From positions 1 through 40,520 of the forward strand of contig JAFAGR010000057.1 of the NCBI GenBank assembly GCA_023422565.1: DNA of 40,520 nt. The letters run 5' to 3'. The position numbers and the translations under genes are program-made. The first letter of the stretch is position 1, and the number at the start of each line of letters is the position of its first letter. The notes beneath the pieces are model-generated. The model was not told the DNA's origin, searched no databases, and was given only the letters and a program-made list of their open reading frames with translations. This document shows positions 25,701 to 35,100 of the stretch, one piece after another. Source of the stretch: Bacteroidota bacterium. GTDB lineage: Bacteria > Bacteroidota > Bacteroidia > Chitinophagales > Chitinophagaceae.

Positions 25701-28700
25701 GTAATTCGCCAAATGTTTTGTTTAACGGTGCAGGCACCGGCTTTCGCACAATTGGAAACCTGGAAATCGCCAATTCCAGTACGCTCAATCTTGGAAACAC
25801 GCAGGTGTTGAATCGCTCCGCGGCAGGAGGTACTTTCACCGTGGGTGCAGGATCTACATTAATTCTTGGAAGAAACACCGGTGGCCCTGCTGGCAGTAAT
25901 TTTCCATTTGACTTTGCCGGTATAAATCTTTCTCCAACGTCTACAGTGGAATACAATGGAACGACAAATCAAACCATTTACGGAACACCGGTTTACGGGA
26001 ATTTAGTGGTCACCAACAATTCGGTGAAACGCGCAGGCGCACCGCTCACCATCATGGGGAACCTTACCATTAACCCCACAGCTACTTTTGCTGCGAACGG
26101 GCTTACTGGTTGGACGCATACCCTGCACGGGAATTTTTTAAACAACGGAATTTTCACCTACGTGGGTGGAACAACCAACGTGTTTAATTTTACCGGCTCA
26201 GCGAACACAACAATTTCCGGTGCATCAGCCACACCCTTTTATTCGGTTACTATAAACAAAGGCACCAATATTAATACATCCCTGACAGTGCTTTCGCCGG
26301 TAACCACTGCAAACGTTTCCAGTCTTACATTCACCAACGGTTTGCTGAAGATCGATCCAACAGGAACATTCACTCATAACGGCAGCGGTCCTACCATAAC
26401 AGCTCCGTCAGGTTTGCATGTGAATGGAGGCATTTTTTCTATTACCGATGCCACCTTATCAAACCAGGGCTTACTGCGGATAACTTCCGGTAATATGAAT
26501 GCAGGCTCGGTTTCGGGCAATTCGGTTAATAATAACAGCGGTGGTGTTTTTGATATGCAGGGAGGAACGCTGAATGTGGCTGGCCGGCTTACATTCAGCA
26601 CAGGAGCTTCGGCGGTTTCCAGTATATCGGGCGGGCTTATAAACCTAGTAACGGTGGGCAACAGCAGCAGCACAGCCTCGCTTGATATGACAGCCGCTAC
26701 CAGGATAAATGTTTCCGGGGGAACAATAACATTCCGACGCGCAAATGCAGGGACCGGCGGTGACATAAACATATTGAACAACCCCGGAAATAAATTTTTC
26801 ACCGGCGGACTAATTCAAACCGGAACCGCACTATCTCCGGCTGCTCAACTTTATAAAGTAAACACACAGGTGGGTATTTATAATTTCACGGTAGATAATA
26901 CCAATTCACCAACCGCGCAGTTGATCAGTGACATACCCGGCAGCAATAACATTTCGATAGGCGGCACATTAGATGCGTCTACCCATAACCGTGATGTGTT
27001 CCTCGCCGGCAACTGGGTTAATAACGGCGTCTTTCTTCCGGGAACGGCCACGGTAACTTTCAATGGAAGCGCGAATTCTGTGATTTCGGGAACATCTGCT
27101 ATCACACCGTTTTATAATCTTACGAACGCGAATACATCAGGCGGTCCGCTGGCGGTTGACATGAATATTTCTGTTTCCAAAAAATTATCACTCTCCAACG
27201 GTGCCCGTATGCACCTTGGTGTGGGAAACGTAACCCTGCGTTCCACTCCTGTTGAAACTGCGGAGGTTGATAAGATCTTTACAAACAATGCCATCACTTA
27301 TGCTTCAGGAAAATTTATTGTGGAAAGATACATTCACACAGGTACTGCACCCGGGCAGCATTCCAAAGCATGGCAATTGCTCGCTGTGCCGGTAAAAGGA
27401 TCACAAACTGTAAAGGATGCCTGGCAGGAGGGTTCGGTACTTCCCAACGCGAATCCTGTACCGGGATATGGTACGCAGATAACCGGTAACGCGCCGAATG
27501 CCACTACTCCGGCGGTGGGCTTTGATGTTTATACACCGGTGGGCGCAACTATGAAAACTTTCAATTCAGCAGCATCAACCTGGGATAATATTCCGAACAC
27601 AACCTCATACCCGATAACAAGCGCAAATGGTTTCATGATTTTGGTAAGAGGTGACAGAAGTGTCATCGCGCATAACCAGCCTGCAGTTCCCACAATACTC
27701 AGAACTAACGGCAGGCTGTACACGCCGGGAACGGATGCTCCACCTTCCGTGCCGGTATCAGCCAATCTTTTTGAATCAGTAAGCAACCCGTATGCATCTG
27801 CAATAGATTTCAGAAGCGGAGGAATAAGTAAAGCAAATCTTGCAGACGTATTTTATGTTTGGGATCCGCAGTTAACCACTATCGGCCCCAACTCGGCTTA
27901 CGGCCTGGGCGGCTTTCAAACCTTTACCGCAGGTATTGGAGGAAATTATGAGGTGACTCCCGGTGGTGGCAGCTATGGTCCCGGTGGTTCCATCCACAAC
28001 TTCATTGAGAGCGGTCAGGCATTTCTCGTAGCCGCCGGAGCAACTAACGGTAGCATTTCTTTTTCCGAAGCCTGCAAAGTATCCGGAAGTAACCTGGTAT
28101 CAAGGACGCCTCTTGTTCAGGATATGCAGCTCAGAACTAACCTGTATGTAAATTTCAATGATACGCCTGTATTAATAGATGGAGTGTTGAATCGTTTTAA
28201 TAACCGGTGGAGCAACGCGATCGATCTGCATGATGCACCTAAGGCGGGCAACATAGGTGAGGGGCTCGCGATCTTTTCTTCTTCAAAACTACTTTCAGTG
28301 GAGAAACGCACTCCGGTAAAAGAAGGCGATACTATTTTCTTCAACATAAGTGGATTAAGGATCCGCCAATATCAATTTGAATTTTTGCCGAATGCATTTC
28401 GCAATCCCCAGTTGCAGGCCTTCCTTGAAGATGCACATCTCGGTACTTCAACCCTGGTTCCGCTGAATTCACCGTTCAGGGTAACGTTTGAAGTTGAAAA
28501 TACTCCGTCTTCCTACGCGCCAAACAGGTTCAGGCTGGTTTTTGTGAACAGGAGCCGCGAGTATGTACGGAAGGAAGGAACAGATCGAATGAATCTCCGT
28601 GTTTTTCCAAACCCCACCACGGGACGAATTAACCTTGCCCTGCCTGAAAAAGACAAACGGTATGAGATCATGCTTTCAACAACGGAGGGAAAGATGGTGG

Positions 28701-28837
28701 CGGTAATCAGACGAAATACTTTTGGCAGCGTAGTGCAAATTGATCTTCCGTCTTTTGTCGCAAACGGGCAATATTGGCTGATCTGCCGCGAAGAAAATGG
28801 AAAGGTGCACAGGTTGTCTGTGATCATAAACCGTTGA
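22799..28837 (+). CDS. Giant secreted multidomain protein with T9SS type A sorting domain
   Basis: A 2012-residue surface protein (ATG 22799; a later start at 22871 would trim the long n-region of the signal peptide ending FFINAQ). In order it has a MAM/jelly-roll-like domain (22914-23450); a PKD-like unit (23450-23715); two fibronectin-III-like repeats containing YFLDVST and GYNNLxVGNV (23716-24290); three further PKD/Ig-like units (to about 25085), one with DAGPDQTIC; a long low-complexity beta-helix-like region rich in GTL, TNG and NNSG turns (25090-27250); a pre-terminal domain with KFIVERYIHTG and AWQLLAVPV (27290-28590); and the C-terminal sorting domain RVFPNPTTGRINLALPEKDK ... IINR (28600-28834). 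The last directs export through the type IX system and cell-surface anchoring. The function is likely adhesion or matrix; no enzyme motif is seen. Confidence 0.93.
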   Translation: MITKYYNPPQLAVHKRFGIAARRFMMVNALCLFSFFINAQVLIDPSGDGGMESGSGLAANNWLTATDGGNNWATGAAAVFSGLEGAYVSTDNGLSNSFDNTTPRVSHFYRDVAVPPGATAITLSFYLMGDFEPGGDALLVYTAGTAIVPAGGILPAGANLVYQQSANVNAYTQEVVALPDALGGTTVRLIFTWQNNGNSTGTSPAAVDNISMTYTPCIPVGSPGSITGNLLHCAATPNTPFSILPVAEATNYTWSVPAGWAITSGAGTNSILVTTGSAGNDGNVEVVADNGCSSSAPVSVAVTVIGIPSAPVSLPGSLQGCNQFNANWQAAASASGYFLDVSTVPSFLSFVPGYNNLPVGNVLTYPVTGLTPTTVYYYRVRANNACGTSGNSATSAVLTSSTLPAPTTLPGSAAGCNQITARWNPVAGNVAYFLDVSTVNTFASFVAGYNNLNVGNVTNFIVSGLLPGTTYYYRVRSSNACGSSGNSTTVTYSTLPGTPAVPSVITGNASVCPGTTGISYSVTNVAGVSYTWTVPFGWTVTSGAGTNAITVTTGSFGQNGLISVTAGNSCGTSASRTLNVNVLPLPTVASAPSSQTLCSGVPITSILISNPNGVPGTTLGWSRDNTVNLTGMPGNGTGSFVNGSLTNATGSLQTTTFAVYAQAAGCSSFVNVMVNVRPAPIADAGPDQTICIASGAVIGGSPSASGGTSPYNYAWTPASGLNATNVANPVATPVSFPQTYDLVVTDNFSCQSLPSSITLTSGSSAKTWIGTGTNGGGPDNDFNNPANWNPPGAPGPCNDVNMNISIVSIFSLGTTVTVPLTANATIKSLNLTVGGISGLSLGAIFRLDVNSRSLTILNATSINSNAQAVFAVPARTYLSVSNNGVLTYGGNLTTTASNGCTNYPFNANVNNQGTIYLNGNATLSGIGVDNTTKPAALIFDGSAAQTITNNNGATLIYLGGALTKIGDSNSPNVLFNGAGTGFRTIGNLEIANSSTLNLGNTQVLNRSAAGGTFTVGAGSTLILGRNTGGPAGSNFPFDFAGINLSPTSTVEYNGTTNQTIYGTPVYGNLVVTNNSVKRAGAPLTIMGNLTINPTATFAANGLTGWTHTLHGNFLNNGIFTYVGGTTNVFNFTGSANTTISGASATPFYSVTINKGTNINTSLTVLSPVTTANVSSLTFTNGLLKIDPTGTFTHNGSGPTITAPSGLHVNGGIFSITDATLSNQGLLRITSGNMNAGSVSGNSVNNNSGGVFDMQGGTLNVAGRLTFSTGASAVSSISGGLINLVTVGNSSSTASLDMTAATRINVSGGTITFRRANAGTGGDINILNNPGNKFFTGGLIQTGTALSPAAQLYKVNTQVGIYNFTVDNTNSPTAQLISDIPGSNNISIGGTLDASTHNRDVFLAGNWVNNGVFLPGTATVTFNGSANSVISGTSAITPFYNLTNANTSGGPLAVDMNISVSKKLSLSNGARMHLGVGNVTLRSTPVETAEVDKIFTNNAITYASGKFIVERYIHTGTAPGQHSKAWQLLAVPVKGSQTVKDAWQEGSVLPNANPVPGYGTQITGNAPNATTPAVGFDVYTPVGATMKTFNSAASTWDNIPNTTSYPITSANGFMILVRGDRSVIAHNQPAVPTILRTNGRLYTPGTDAPPSVPVSANLFESVSNPYASAIDFRSGGISKANLADVFYVWDPQLTTIGPNSAYGLGGFQTFTAGIGGNYEVTPGGGSYGPGGSIHNFIESGQAFLVAAGATNGSISFSEACKVSGSNLVSRTPLVQDMQLRTNLYVNFNDTPVLIDGVLNRFNNRWSNAIDLHDAPKAGNIGEGLAIFSSSKLLSVEKRTPVKEGDTIFFNISGLRIRQYQFEFLPNAFRNPQLQAFLEDAHLGTSTLVPLNSPFRVTFEVENTPSSYAPNRFRLVFVNRSREYVRKEGTDRMNLRVFPNPTTGRINLALPEKDKRYEIMLSTTEGKMVAVIRRNTFGSVVQIDLPSFVANGQYWLICREENGKVHRLSVIINR
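23716..24290 (+). repeat. Two tandem fibronectin-III-like repeats
   Basis: The two copies (23716-24000 and 24001-24290) share LPGSxxGCNQ, YFLDVSTVxxFxSFVxGYNN and YYYRVRxxNACGxSGNS at the same spacing. Each holds two conserved Cys. They mark a recent tandem duplication within the multidomain gene. Confidence 0.8.
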
Positions 28838-29199
28838 GACCAAACGGGTTCAAATTTATTAGCTCCAATCCGCGCCCGGTTAGTGTTACGGGCTAAAAAA
28901 TCATTGCCTGAAAATTAGGATTTTTCAACTCATCTGTTATCTTTGTATTTCAAATGGGCAAATTCCCGCCCAACTTGTCTCCAATAATCTTACAGAAAGC
29001 CACAAGAAAAAGCAAAAGCCCCTCGGCGTTTCCCTTATCCGTAGAATTAACCATCCAGTTAAAGTCCATCTCCGTACGCTGTTCTGGCAACCCCTAACAT
29101 TGTTGTAACAGTTTTAAAATTCTGATTCCTGTAAACCATTTACATGGCATGGATCATCTGCGTGTATACACAGGCCTGTGAACTATTAACTGTTAGATT
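28838..29199 (+). promoter_or_regulatory. Intergenic leader region of the giant gene
   Basis: A 362-bp gap with no gene. It contains an exact -7 box TATCTTTG at 28938-28945, which would give a long leader of about 245 bases. It also has a hairpin GCCCG/CGGGC at 28874-28893 followed by A rather than T, and two overlapping perfect palindromes at 29162-29180. No -33 element was found at normal spacing. No ORF with good coding character is seen here. Confidence 0.5.
29162..29180. promoter_or_regulatory. Two overlapping perfect palindromes before the giant gene
   Basis: GTGTATACAC (29162-29171) and CACAGGCCTGTG (29169-29180) are both perfect palindromes and share three bases, so they cannot both fold at once. 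They end 19 bp before the ATG at 29200 and could be an operator or two alternative RNA hairpins near the ribosome site. This is inferred from symmetry only. Confidence 0.4.
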
Positions 29200-32100
29200 A
29201 TGAAAACATTGCTACCCCTTTTGAAGAATTACCCTTTATCTGTATTCACCACTTTTAGCAAAAGTGTGCGATTTGTTGCCGTGATGTTGATTGCATTACT
29301 TTGGAATCAATCGCTTTTCAGCCAGGTATCACAAACTTTCAATGCAAACGGAACCTTTACGGTTCCAACCGGCGTTACATCCATAACGGTTGAATGCTGG
29401 GGAGGCGGAGGAAAGGGTGGTGCACGCTCTTCTTCGTCAGGAACCTGTGGCGGCGGAGGCGGTGGTGGATATTCGCGAAGCGTGATCGCGGTTACTCCCG
29501 GTTCAAACCATACGGTGAATGTAGGCGCGGGCTCAACAACCACTGCTGCAGGAGGAGATTCCTGGTTCAGCACAACCGGAACGGTAAGGGCCATTGGGGG
29601 AAGCAGTGTGGCAAACAATACAACTACCGGCGCGGCCGGCGGAGTTTTGGGGATTGGTGATGTTCGATTTTCAGGAGGATCGGGCCGAACAGGTGTTGGC
29701 GGCAGCTACGGCGGTGGAGGCGGATCATCTGCAGGCAATGCGGCAAACGGAAATCCGGCAACAAACCAAAATGGAGCAACGGCTCCGGCCGGAGGCGGAA
29801 ACGGCGGAAACGGAAGGGCATCTTCAACCGGAGCAGGCCTTTCGGGCAGTGTGCCCGGCGGCGGCGGTGGTGGTGCATATCGTACTTCTTTCGGGTCTTC
29901 CGCAGGCGGAAATGGCGCAAACGGCCAGGTTGTGGTATCGTGGGTTCCTGCATACGCCTCAGAGTTCATTTCTATGAATACCGGTTCGTCAACCTGGTGT
30001 CCGGGCGAGACACGCACTGTTACAGTAACGGTGAGAAATGCGGGACAGGCTACATGGACAAATTCATCTCCGGATGTTAATATCGGTGTGAAATGGAATG
30101 GCGATCCGGACTACCTGGTACGCACAAACGCAGATGACCTTGCGCCGGGTGAAACAAGAACATATTCTTTAACGGTTACTGCTCCTGCAGCTCCGTCTAC
30201 CAATAATCTCACTTTTGATGTGGTGTATGAGGGAGTTTGCTGGTTTGGTAACAATGGCGGTACATGTGGTCCGGGAAACACGGTGTTTACTTCTCCGCTG
30301 ATCAATATCGGCACGGCGCCTTCGATCACTACTCAGCCTGCTGCGACGAATCGCGTTTATTGCATCGGAGCTGCTACTCATCTGCTAACGGTGGGGGCTA
30401 CAGGAAGTAATCTGTCTTATCAATGGTATAGCAATACTGTGGCATCTAATGTTGGAGGTACACCAATACCGGGTGCTACATCAAACTCATACTTACCCTC
30501 TTCAGCAACTCCGGGAATACAATATTATTATGTAGAAGTAAGCGGTTGCAGCCCTGCAGTAACCAGCAATGTATCGGGTTCTTACACGGTTAACGACAAT
30601 GCAACATTAACTCTAACTTCTGCACCCTCCTCTCAAAATCAATCGCTTTGCATTAGCAGCCCGATTGAAGATATCGTTCTTACAACCGGCGGCGCCGCTA
30701 CAGGCATTACAATAAGCGCAGGGGCTTTGCCGGCCGGTGTATCCGGAACATTTTCTTCCGGTGTTTACACAATTAGCGGAACACCTTCGTTTCCCGGAAA
30801 TTATTCATTCTCGGTTCAAACTACCGGTTCATTATGTAATAACCCCGTAATAAGTTTCAACATATTGGTTCAGGATCAACCTACGCTTTCTTTAAGCTCT
30901 GCAGCCGGAACTGATGCGCAAAGCGTATGTATCAACACGCCGATTGCCGCTATAACCTACCTTGCAGGAGGCGGAGCAACGGGAGTAAGCACTAACGGAT
31001 TGCCGGCAGGAGTAACTGCTAACTTTTCTGCCGGATTGCTTACCATAAGCGGATCGCCGACCGTAACAGGGACTTTTAGTTTTGAAGTGGTTACTAACGG
31101 CCCCGCATGTGCGAACATAACGCTAACGGGTACACTAAACGTTTCAGGCGACGGCTCGATCTCACTCGGCAGTGCGCCGGCTACCACGAACCAATTAGTG
31201 TGTGAAGGCTCGGCAATTGCAGATATCGTTTACAACATAGGCGGCACCGCAACCGGTGCTGAGATATCTGCCGGTTCTTTGCCTCCCGGAGTCTCTGGAG
31301 TTTTCTCCGCCGGCGTATTCACGATAAGCGGAACGCCAACTGCAGGCGGGGTTTATAATTACACAGTAGCAACCACGGGGTCAACCTGCATCAATCCAAC
31401 TTTATCAGGAACGATCTCTGTAAATAATCCGGGAACACTAATGCAAACTTCTGCGGCCGGTACCGAAAGCCAGGTAGTTTGTGTAAACACCGCAATAGCA
31501 AATGTTGAATACGCAATTGGCGGCGGCGCAACAGGTGCGGCTATCACAGCAGGTTCATTACCTGCCGGCGTAACGGGATCATTCAGTGCGGGCGTGTTCG
31601 CGGTATCAGGAACTCCCATAATTTCCGGAACATTTTCATTCACGGTTTCCACAACAGGTGGTTGCACTAACGAATCGCTGAGCGCAACGATCACTGTGCA
31701 GGATGATGCTTTCATTTCTCTTTCTTCATCAACCGCCTCACCGGTGAATTGCATAAATACAACTCTTACCACGATAACCTATTCCGTAAGCGGTTCTGCA
31801 ACCGGTGCTGTCATAACTTCGGGTGTTCTTCCTGCAGGGCTTACCGGATCTTTCAGCGGAGGTGTATTTACGATAAGCGGAACTGCAACCGAATCCGGAG
31901 TTTTCCCTTATACGGTTACCACCACCGGACCTTGCGCGAATGCATCGGCCTCCGGTACAATAACCATCAATGCAGACGGAACAATTATTCTTACTTCACC
32001 GGGAGCAGATGACCAGACGCTTTGCATCAATACGGCCATCGCGCCGGTTACATTCGCTGTAGGCGGAGGAGCAACAGGCGCTTCGATCACCGCAGGCTCA

Positions 32101-35100
32101 CTTCCCGCGGGAGTAACAGGATCTTTCAGCAGCGGAGTGTTTACGATCAGCGGAACGCCCACCGTAGCCGGTACATTTAATTATACCGTGCGCGCGAATG
32201 GGCCATGTGTTCAGCCAATACTTACAGGAACTTTATTGGTGAGAGCAAATTCCTCGATCAATTTAACATCGGGTTTGGGTTCAAACAACCGTATAGTGTG
32301 CATCAACGCCGTAATGCCTTCAATAACTTACTCGATTGGAGGAAGCGCTACCGGCGCCACGCTGAGCGGACCGCTTCCTGCGGGAATAAGCGGGGTATTT
32401 AACGCGGGTGTGTTTACGATAAGCGGCACTCCGACTGAATCCGGATCTTTTGCATTTACCGTTACCACAACCGGCCCATGTGTGAACACCTCTGCGTCGG
32501 GAAGTATTTTGGTAAATGCGAATGGTACTATATCGCTTACCTCGCCCGGTGCAGACAACCAAACAGTTTGTATCAGCAATGCAATAACACCGGTTACTTA
32601 TTCGATAGGAGGTGGAGCAACAGGCGCATCAATTGTAGCGGGATCATTGCCGGCGGGCGTTACCGGTACATTCAGCAGCGGAGTGTTTACGATCAGCGGA
32701 ACGCCTACGGCGTCAGGTACTTTTAATTATACAGTACGTGCAAATGGCCCTTGCATTCAGCCCACCCTTTCCGGTGTACTTGTGGTTGATGCGAATTCCA
32801 CTATCAATCTGTCATCAGGAGCCGGTACCAATAACAGAACGGTGTGCATTAACACAGCGATGCCTTCTATTGTTTGGACAGTTGGCGGCGGTGCAACAGG
32901 CGCCACGGTTACAGGCTTGCCCGCTGGAGTATCAGCAACTTATAATTCTTCCCTAAAACAACTTACCATCAGCGGTTCGCCCACGGTAAACGGCTCATTT
33001 CCATACACAGTTACCACAACCGGACCTTGTGTGAATACAACGGGAACGGGAACTATAACGGTTAACCAGGACGCTACGATCGCGCTCACTTCTGCTGCAG
33101 GTTCTAATATTCAAACAGTATGCGTAAGCCAGCAGGCGATCACGCCCATCACCTATCTGATTGGAGGCGGCGGAACGGGTGCAACCGTTTCAGGCTTGCC
33201 GGCAGGCGTAACAGGCAGCTACAATGCGGGTACAAAAATATTTACCATCAGCGGCACACCAACTGCCAGCGGAACTTTTTCTTACACCGTTACCACTACG
33301 GGGCCATGTGTGAAGCCTGCTTTAAGCGGCACGATCACTGTGAATGCGCGGCCAGTGGCCAATGCTATCACCGGAGTAAACAATTTATGCGTCGGTGAAT
33401 CTATAACCTTAACACCTAATGCTTCCGGCACAGCACCGCTAAGCTATACATGGTCAAGTTCATCTCCTGCCGTGGCAACGGTAAGCAATTCAGGAGTGGT
33501 GACAGGACTCACGGCCGGAACTTCAAACATCGCCTACACCGTTACTAACGGAAACGGATGTACGCAAACATCAGCTGCCTTTGTTATAACCGTAAAGGCT
33601 ATTGCCACGGGCGCCCTTTCTGCAGTTGAAAACTCAGGGATTTCTCCGAATGATAATATCATTTGCGCAGGCGCTAACGTAACTTTCACCGCAACATCCG
33701 GATACGTGGTGTATCATTTTAAAGTGAATGGTTCCACGGTTCAAAACGGAATTGCGAATGTATTTAATTCAACTTCTCTTGTAAACGGCGATGTGGTTAC
33801 GGTTGATGTAACAAACAGCACCGCTTGCACAGTAACTTTCAACGCGATTACAGTTACTGTAAACGCTATTCCTGCCGGAACCTTGACTGCAAGTGAAAAT
33901 TCCGGAACGGTTAATGATAATCAGATTTGCGCGGGTGAGCTTGTTACTTTCAATGCAACTCCAGGCTACACCAATTATGTTTTTAAAGTGAATGGAGCAG
34001 GAGTTCAGAGCGGATCGTCGAATGTTTTTACAACAACCACTTTAAGTGGAGTATCTTCTGTAACGGTTGAAGTGACCAACAGCAACAATTGTAAAACGGT
34101 TTGGGGTCCGCAAACGATAACTGTTAACGGGCTGCCCGGAGGCTCAATAACGGTAACCGAAAATTCCGGAAGCACGCCAAACAATAACGAAATTTGTTTC
34201 GGCGATGCGGTGACCTTTGTTGCCACATCCGGTTTTTCTAACTACAATTTTATTGTTAATGGTAGTTCTGTTCAAAGTGGAGCATCTAATACATTTATTT
34301 CAACAAGCCTTACTAATCCATCTATAGTAACTGTTGAAGTTACGAATGCGGGCGGTTGCGGGGCGGCGCTCGGCCCGGTTATCATTAGTGTGAATGATCT
34401 TCCTGCAGGTGTATTGACCGGCACAGAAAATTCCGGTGTAGCAGATGACATGGAAATTTGCGAGGGTGAGAACGTAACCTTTACCGCGACGGCGGGTTAT
34501 AATAATTATACATTTAAGGTTAATGGAACAACGGTTCAATCGGGTGTCAATAACATTTACAACTCCACATCCTTGGTTAACGGAGATGCAATAACAGTTG
34601 AAGTGACAAGTGATGGCGGATGCTCTGCAATTTTTAATACAGTTTCGGTTATAGTTAACGGCCTTCCTTCTGCAATCCTTACGGCAACAGAAAATTCCGG
34701 GGTTCCGAACAACAATACAATTTGTGCAGGAGACAATATCGCTTTTGCGGCCGCCGCAGGATATTTAAATTACCAGTTCATGGTGAATGGAACTGTTGTG
34801 CAAAACGGGGGCTTGAATATATATTCGAGTACTTCTTTAAATAATGGCGATGAGGTTTCGGTTTCCGTAACTGCGGCAAGCGGTTGCGTGGCCACTTCCT
34901 CAGAAATTATGGTAACGGTTGTAGATCTTCCTTCGGGATCGCTTTCTGTTTCAGAGAATTCCGGCACTTCGCCAAATGATGGAGTAATTTGCACAGGAGC
35001 AACAGTAACATTTACCGCTTCTGCAGGATATAGCTCTTACAACTTTTATGTGAACGGAGTGGTGATGCAATCCGGTGCGTCAAACATTTATGTAACCTCA

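Noticed and set aside
28874..28893. Hairpin GCCCG/CGGGC downstream of the 2012-residue protein gene
   Set aside because: It is followed by A rather than T on plus, and no minus-strand gene ends there, so it is not called a terminator.
29594..29977. A 127-codon frame on plus inside the glycine-rich part of the giant gene, and a 109-codon frame on minus
   Set aside because: Both are shadows of the GGN/GGC-rich coding sequence. Their products are Arg/Gln/His-rich with no domain, and the giant frame passes through uninterrupted.
30595..33348. Regularly spaced repeats that might suggest a CRISPR or satellite array
   Set aside because: The period is about 273 bp, the copies are imperfect and all keep one reading frame. 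They are protein domain repeats.
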